The notes under the pieces were generated by a model. It saw nothing but the letters and a program-made list of their open reading frames with translations. It searched no databases and was not told where the DNA came from. Below are positions 58,401 to 64,000 of a stretch of 64,000 nt of DNA, one piece after another. Source of the DNA: Haematococcus lacustris (taxonomy: Eukaryota; Chlorophyta; Chlorophyceae; Chlamydomonadales; Haematococcaceae); contig JASKMD010000026.1 in NCBI GenBank assembly GCA_030144725.1, forward strand, positions 12,887,407 through 12,951,406, read 5' to 3'. Each line of letters begins with the position of its first letter. Position 1 is the first letter of the stretch. Made by a program: the position numbers and the translations under genes.

Positions 58401-61400
58401 ACTAGTGCATGGGCTTGGTCCAGCCTGGCTGCAGCTGCAAGGTGAGGTCACACCCATGTGCATGTTAGTCACACGGCGCATCCATGCAAGCGGTGTGGTA
58501 TCCAGCGCTGGGTGCCAGCCAACCTCTGTGCCCTTCCCCAGCTCGTCCAGCAGCACCAAGCTGTGCTCGTCGGCTTCATGCAACATGAGCCTGCATGGCA
58601 CCATGCACACTAAGGCTTGCCTCATACTTTACCAAACCCTCCTACCCCTCACAAACCTCCCCGCCCCTCTTGCCCCTCCTCTGCTCCCTCCTCGCCCTCC
58701 CTGCCCTCCCTCCTCGCCCTCCCTGCCCTCCCTCCCCTCCCGTCCCTCCCTCCCTTCCCATCCCTCCCCCCTGCCCCTCCCCCACCTTATATCTTCCAGC
58801 TCCATGGCAAAGCTGCTGAGCCCTTCACGCGGGGAGTCCCCAGAAAAGTTGCGCAGCAGCAGGCGGGTCACGGGGGGGATGCAGGCAGCCGCTGCCGGAA
58901 CCATTAGGCCACAACTGGCCAACAGCACGCAGCTGGCCACACTGCGCATCACGGTGCTCTTGCCTGGGTGCCAAGGGCCAGGGGGAGTCCAGATCAGGGC
59001 AGGGCAGGACAGGTTAGAATGTGGTGGGGCTGGTGAGGGGGAGCAGGCGTGAAGGGGAGGTGGAAAGAAGAGGATGTAGTAACATTGGAATCCATCCAGG
59101 GTTGACTGGTATGGCTAAGTAAGCTAGTGCAGAGTAGGCTATTGCCAGGGGGCCAGGGGGCAGGGTGAGACGAGATGTTGGAAAGAGGGGTGGTGCATGG
59201 AAGCGTGCTCAAAGGAGCAGGCATGAGGTTTGGCATGCAGCTGTTGCTTGGGCTTGCACATGCAAAGTTATCAAGTTCTCACACTTCACACCTCCCACCT
59301 CCCACCTCACGCCTCATACCTGCTGCATTAGGGCCAGTGAGCAGCAGCATACGGTCCACCACTAGGTCGTTGGCCACGGTGCCATGCCCGGGGTCCATCC
59401 AGTAGGGCCAGAAACCCCTCAGCTGGATACCCCCTCCCCGGCCATCCTCCCAACCCCCCCTGTCGCCACCCCTGCCTCCTCCTTCACCCAGCTCCTGCTC
59501 CAGCCCCTCCTGCCCATACTGACCATTCTGCGGCGATGCCGTGGGGATGCCGCTGTCACTGCTGCTGCTTGTGTAGTGTCTGCTGCCATTAGCACCTGCC
59601 CCTGACTGGCTGTGGGGCGGGGCTAAGGTGCTGGTGGGCAGGGGGAGAGCAGCAGGGATGTGGGGGGAGGCCAGGAGTTGGGGCAAGCACCAGCCGCGGC
59701 GGTTGGCTTCCTGGTACAGTTCCAGCAGGCAATGTGCAGGGGGTCAGGTCAGGGTCAGGGTCAGGGTCAGGGTCAGGGTCAGGGTCAGGGTCAGGGTCAG
59801 GGTCAGGGTCAGGGTCAGGGTCAGGGTCAGGGTCAGGGTCAGGGTCAGGTCAGGGTCAGGGTCAGGTCAGGGTCAGGGTCAGGGTCAGGGTCAGGGTCAG
59901 GGTCAGGGTCAGGGTCAGGGTCAGGTCAGGGTCAGGGTCAGGGTCAGGGTCAGGGTCAGGGTCAGGGTCAGGGTCAGGGTCAGGGTCAGGGTCAGGGTCA
60001 GGGTCAGGGTCAGGGTCAGGGTCAGGGTCAGGGTCAGGGTCAGGGTCAGGGTCAGGGTCAGGGTCAGGGTCAGGGTCAGGGTCAGGGTCAGGGTCAGGGT
60101 CAGGGTCAGGGTCAGGGTCAGGGTCAGGGTCAGGGTCAGGGTCAGGGTCAGGGTCAGGGTCAGGGTCAGGGTCAGGGTCAGGGTCAGGGTCAGGGTCAGG
60201 GTCAGGGTCAGGGTCAGGGTCAGGGTCAGGGTCAGGGTCAGGGTCAGGGTCAGGGTCAGGGTCAGGGTCAGGGTCAGGGTCAGGGCTGTTGCCGGGGTCA
60301 AGTGAGTGAGTACCAGTGGCTGCGATTTAACCAGGCAAAGACAAACAAGGGGTTCAACGAACAGCACCGGGCAGTCACAGTGTACTGACCCCAACAACAG
60401 GCCACAGGAACAACACGTTTGTACATTGGTACTAGAAAGCAGCGTTCATTGCTTAAGCAATGAAGTGGTGAGTATATGCACCTCATACCAGTCCCAGCCT
60501 CGTCCTGCCCCTGCCCCTGCCCCTGCCCCTGCCCCTGCCCCTGCCCCTGCCCCTGCCCCTGCCCCCTGCCCCTGCCCCTGCCCCTGCCCCTGCCCCTGCC
60601 CCCTGCCCTGCCCCTGCCCCTGCCCCTGCCCCTGCCCCTGCCCCTGCCCCTGCCCCTGCCCTGCCCCTGCCCCTGCCCCTGCCCCTGCCCCTGCCCCTGC
60701 CCCTGCCCCTGCCCCTGCCCCTGCCCCTGCCCCTGCCCCTGCCCCTGCCCCTGCCCCTGCCCTCCTGCCCCTGCCCCTGCCCCTGCCCCTGCCCCTGCCC
60801 CTGCCCCTGCCCCTGCCCCTGCCCCTGCCCCTGCCCCTGCCCCTGCCCCTGCCCCTGCCCCTGCCCCTGCCCCTGCCCCTGCCCCTGCCCCTGCCCCTGC
60901 CCCTGCCCCTGCCCCTGCCCCTGCCCCTGCCCCTGCCCCTGCCCCTGCCCTGCCCCTGCCCCTGCCCCTGCCCCTGCCCCTGCCCCTGCCCCTGCCCCTG
61001 CCCCTGCCCCCTTGCCCCTGCCCCCTGCCCCTGCCCCCTGCCCCTGCCCCTGCCCCTGCCCCTGCCCCTGCCCCTGCCCCTGCCCCTGCCCCTGCCCCTG
61101 CCCCTGCCCCTGCCCCTGCCCCTGCCCCTGCCCCTGCCCCTGCCCCTGCCCCTGCCCCTGCCCCTGCCCCTGCCCCTGCCCCCTGCCCTGCCCCTGCCCC
61201 TGCCCTGCCCCTGCCCCTGCCCCTGCCCCCTGCCCCTGCCCCTGCCCCTGCCCCTGCCCCTGCCCCTGCCCCTGCCCCTGCCCCTGCCCCTGCCCCTGCC
61301 CCTGCCCCCTGCCCCTGCCCCTGCCGCCTGCCCCTGCCCCTGCCCCTGCCCCTGCCCCTGCCCCTGCCCCTGCCCGCTGCCCCTGCCCCTGCCCCTGCCG

Positions 61401-62650
61401 CTGCCCCTGCCCCTGCCCCTGCCGCTGCCCGCGGCCCCTGCCCCGGCTTGCCCCACCTCCGCATGCCCATTGAGTGCCGCAGTGGCCACTGCCAGGTGGG
61501 CCCCGAGCACCAGCAGCCGCTGGTCAGGCTCTAGCTGCTGGCACAGCTCCGCCAGCAGCTCCACGGCCTGCAGCCAGGCACCCCACTCAGCTCACTCAGC
61601 CCACTCAGCCCACTCAGCCCACTCAGCCCACTCAGCCCACTCAGCCACCGAGATGTCTAATGAATAGCACATGATGGAATGGAAGATAGACTGGGGCCTT
61701 GCCAGCCAGCATGCAGCATGCAGAGTGTGAAGGGGAGGGAGGAGGGGAGCAGCACAGAGGTAAGTGCCCTTGCCTAAACAAGATCACAGCACTGCATCTG
61801 GACTCTTGCTGTGAAACTTGCACTGCTAAACAGGATCTCAGGGCGTGCAGCAAGCGAGGAGGAAGGAGGCAGCAGGTCAGGGCCTGGCTACCCTGTTGAT
61901 GGAGCTCTGCTGGTGTATGGCTCAGCAGAGCCCAGGCCGTGGCTCCACCTGGAGCAGCTGGCTGGCACCTGGGGTGGTTGCATCTCACTGCAGCGCCCTA
62001 AGCACCCACTGCAACCCCTTCAGTGGTGAAACCCAAGCCAGGCAGACCCAGCTGGAAGGCAAGCTGTGCAGGACGCCCAGGACAGCAGTTGGCCCCGTAC
62101 AGCAGCTTGAGCCTGCGCCCTGACCCTGACCCTGACTCCCCACCCAGGACAGCAATTGTTGCAGAAGGAAGGAAGGTAGGGAGGGGTGCAGGAGGGAAGG
62201 GAGGCCAGCAGGGCCAACACAGTCCAACACAGAGGACCTGCGGATTGCAACTGCCGCCAAAGGAAGCTATTCAGCAACTGTTGCGAAAGCAAGGCATCCA
62301 GGAGGAAAGCGAAGCAGCTACAACACACGGGTACACTGCTAGACGGCTACACTGCTTCACGGGTTCACTGCTACACTGCTTCACTGTCACAACACACTGC
62401 TCCACACCTTTCTAGATGACAATGCCTGCGCTGCCCACCTCCCCCAACCCCCATCCCACATCCCCGACCCGGCCCTCCCACCCCCCCCACCCCCACCCCA
62501 AGGCCCTCTCTAGCCCCACCCGTTGGTTTGCGGCCTCCACCGCTTCCTCATGCTCGGCCAGACGCGCCAGCAAGTCCTGGGAGCCGTACAGCCGGTCCCC
62601 GCTGCCGTCCTTAGCACCCGGGATCAAACCCCGCGCCCCGAAACCGTGAC
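55434..62650 (-). CDS. MSH1: MSH1: organellar MutS homologue with GIY-YIG domain, 5' part missing
   Basis: Ten exons keep phase: 61457-61567, 59320-59710, 58786-58963, 58524-58590, 58065-58230, 57751-57859, 57109-57622, 56536-56884, 56033-56106 and 55434-55508, giving the last 677 residues. The MutS ATPase is clear: Walker A LLLTGPNAAGKST spans the second and third of these exons, then SSFAMELED, Walker B LVLLDELGKGTE and FATHLHELVPL. Then come the MSH1 word PTWRIQDGWCFESLAHELAE, a long Ser/Ala/Asp-rich linker, and the GIY-YIG part HCVYVLSYPGGPFYAGQTGD with ARRLKAHR. This MutS plus GIY-YIG architecture is specific to plant-type MSH1, which suppresses recombination in mitochondria and plastids. 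A further exon ends at 62520 (RLAEHEEAVEAANQR); its upstream frame is disturbed. The lever and N-terminal domains are not in the sequence seen. Confidence 0.9.
56155..56280. repeat. hexamer array (GGTGCG)n
   Basis: About 20 GGTGCG units with a few GGAGCG variants, in the MSH1 intron between 56106 and 56536. Confidence 0.93.
58625..58785. repeat. CCCTCC/CCTGCC pyrimidine-rich tract
   Basis: Irregular CTCCCTCC units directly beside the donor at 58780-58785 in an MSH1 intron. Confidence 0.8.
59742..60284. repeat. hexamer array (GGGTCA)n
   Basis: About 90 copies of GGGTCA with a few 5-bp units (GGTCA), in the 1.75-kb MSH1 intron 59711-61456. It resembles a telomere repeat variant but is interstitial. 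Confidence 0.97.
60507..61436. repeat. hexamer array (CCCCTG)n
   Basis: About 150 copies of CCCCTG with scattered one-base length changes, in the same MSH1 intron. The Pro-Ala-Pro-Ala and Gly-Ala-Gly frames are repeat artefacts. Confidence 0.97.
61583..61645. repeat. 9-bp repeat (CACTCAGCC)n
   Basis: Seven copies of CACTCAGCC/CACTCAGCT just upstream (in gene sense) of the MSH1 exon starting at 61567. Confidence 0.93.
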
Positions 62651-62795
62651 ACGAGCTCGTGCGGAAGCAGGTGGTTGGCCTGGGGCAAGCAGGCGGGGCA
62701 GAAGCCCCTGGGAACGCTTTGCCAGGGTGCAGCTGGAGGAAGCGAGTGACGTCTTGTACGATGTCATCAGGTTGTGAAAAGCTTGCAGCGTATGT

Positions 62796-63295
62796 NNNNN
62801 NNNNNNNNNNNNNNNNNNNNNNNNNNNNNNNNNNNNNNNNNNNNNNNNNNNNNNNNNNNNNNNNNNNNNNNNNNNNNNNNNNNNNNNNNNNNNNNNNNNN
62901 NNNNNNNNNNNNNNNNNNNNNNNNNNNNNNNNNNNNNNNNNNNNNNNNNNNNNNNNNNNNNNNNNNNNNNNNNNNNNNNNNNNNNNNNNNNNNNNNNNNN
63001 NNNNNNNNNNNNNNNNNNNNNNNNNNNNNNNNNNNNNNNNNNNNNNNNNNNNNNNNNNNNNNNNNNNNNNNNNNNNNNNNNNNNNNNNNNNNNNNNNNNN
63101 NNNNNNNNNNNNNNNNNNNNNNNNNNNNNNNNNNNNNNNNNNNNNNNNNNNNNNNNNNNNNNNNNNNNNNNNNNNNNNNNNNNNNNNNNNNNNNNNNNNN
63201 NNNNNNNNNNNNNNNNNNNNNNNNNNNNNNNNNNNNNNNNNNNNNNNNNNNNNNNNNNNNNNNNNNNNNNNNNNNNNNNNNNNNNNNNNNNNNNN
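62796..63295. other. assembly gap (500 N)
   Basis: A run of exactly 500 N, so probably a placeholder of unknown true length. The missing MSH1 5' exons are expected here or were lost in assembly. Confidence 0.99.
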
Positions 63296-63344
63296 TTTGC
63301 CCAGCACAGGCCTTACCTCTCTGCTGCTGCTGCTGCCGCTCCAG

Positions 63345-63497
63345 ATCTTCTTCATGGCGGGCTTCAACAGCTGGACGCACCCCAGCCCTGTGGGACCCAT
63401 TGAGATGATGCCGCCTGACGTTCCTGGCCAGTACGCCGCCTCAGGGGTGGAGCTGGTCCCCGCCATCAGGCGCAGCGGCAGCGCCACTCACTGGAAG
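63345..63497 (+). CDS. exon with starch-binding-like (CBM25/53-type) module
   Basis: An internal exon in phase 0 at both ends (CCGCTCCAG before, GTGCGTG after), 51 codons. It reads IFFMAGFNSWTHPSPVGPIE and then MMPPDVPGQYAASGVELVPA. The pattern of a beta strand followed by GFNxWT is typical of CBM25/CBM53 starch-binding modules of plant and algal starch synthase III and related proteins. The rest of the gene is outside the window or in the gap. The parent enzyme is not determined. Confidence 0.5.
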
Positions 63498-63575
63498 GTG
63501 CGTGAAGCTGGTCAGGCCCTGCAGGGGCTGCTGCAAGAGTAAGGAGGTTGGGGATGGGTCAGACCACCTGACTTG

Positions 63576-64000
<425 letters not shown>

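Noticed and set aside
59628..61667. Long Val-Arg, Gly-Gln, Leu-Thr, Pro-Ala and Gly-Ala frames
   Set aside because: They come from the GGGTCA and CCCCTG arrays in an MSH1 intron, whose flanking exons splice in phase around them.

Overview
The window looks like nuclear DNA of a chlorophycean green alga, most likely Chlamydomonadales and possibly Haematococcus-like. The reasons are GC-rich coding DNA, many short spliced exons, plant-lineage proteins (an MSH1-type MutS with a C-terminal GIY-YIG domain, a SRFR1-like TPR protein, an eight-cysteine lipid-transfer protein), long pure microsatellites inside introns, and several relic Fanzor (eukaryotic TnpB-like) genes. The species is an inference. 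One 500-N assembly gap lies at 62796-63295.

Layout. 1-2.5 kb: 5' part of a SRFR1-like TPR gene (minus). 2.6-4.4 kb: a hAT-type element inside an older repeat whose uninterrupted paralogue lies at 18.1 kb. 5.0-7.2 kb: AGC-rich repeat and a chimeric element copy. 7.57-9.17 kb: a complete lipid-transfer-protein gene (minus). 9.8-14.6 kb: a composite element with a 2.3-kb element (the 'CAGG family', TIR TCAGGNGNCCCCAAC) nested in it. 14.8-18.9 kb: a SAP30BP-like gene (minus) with a 1.8-kb satellite in one intron. 19.1-24.7 kb: three Fanzor relics (minus), one near full length. 25.1-28.4 kb: a hAT element nested in another hAT element, then a second CAGG-family copy. 28.8-30.0 kb: an unrecognised plus-strand gene. 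30-37 kb: element debris, a 606-bp GGGCT array and few convincing exons. 37.4-42.4 kb: a complete DHHC palmitoyltransferase gene (plus) with a Fanzor fragment in intron 4. 42.8-50.0 kb: a complete 17-exon SDA1 gene (minus) with a 925-bp GGGCT array in a GC-AG intron. 51.1-55.2 kb: a 4.1-kb foldback element with arms of about 1.3 kb. 55.4-62.7 kb: the 3' half of an MSH1 gene (minus), running toward the gap. 63.3-64.0 kb: one exon with a starch-binding-like module and a CCTG array.

Gene models were built by reading splice sites and checking that codon phase is kept across each junction. The DHHC, SDA1 and lipid-transfer models, and the ten downstream MSH1 exons, keep phase throughout. The SAP30BP model has one unresolved junction. 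The host genes are ordinary housekeeping or organelle-maintenance genes and do not form a pathway. The main novelty is in the mobile DNA: the Fanzor relics with a conserved non-coding 3' flank that also occurs without the ORF, and two element insertions that can be dated by nesting or by a preserved empty site.
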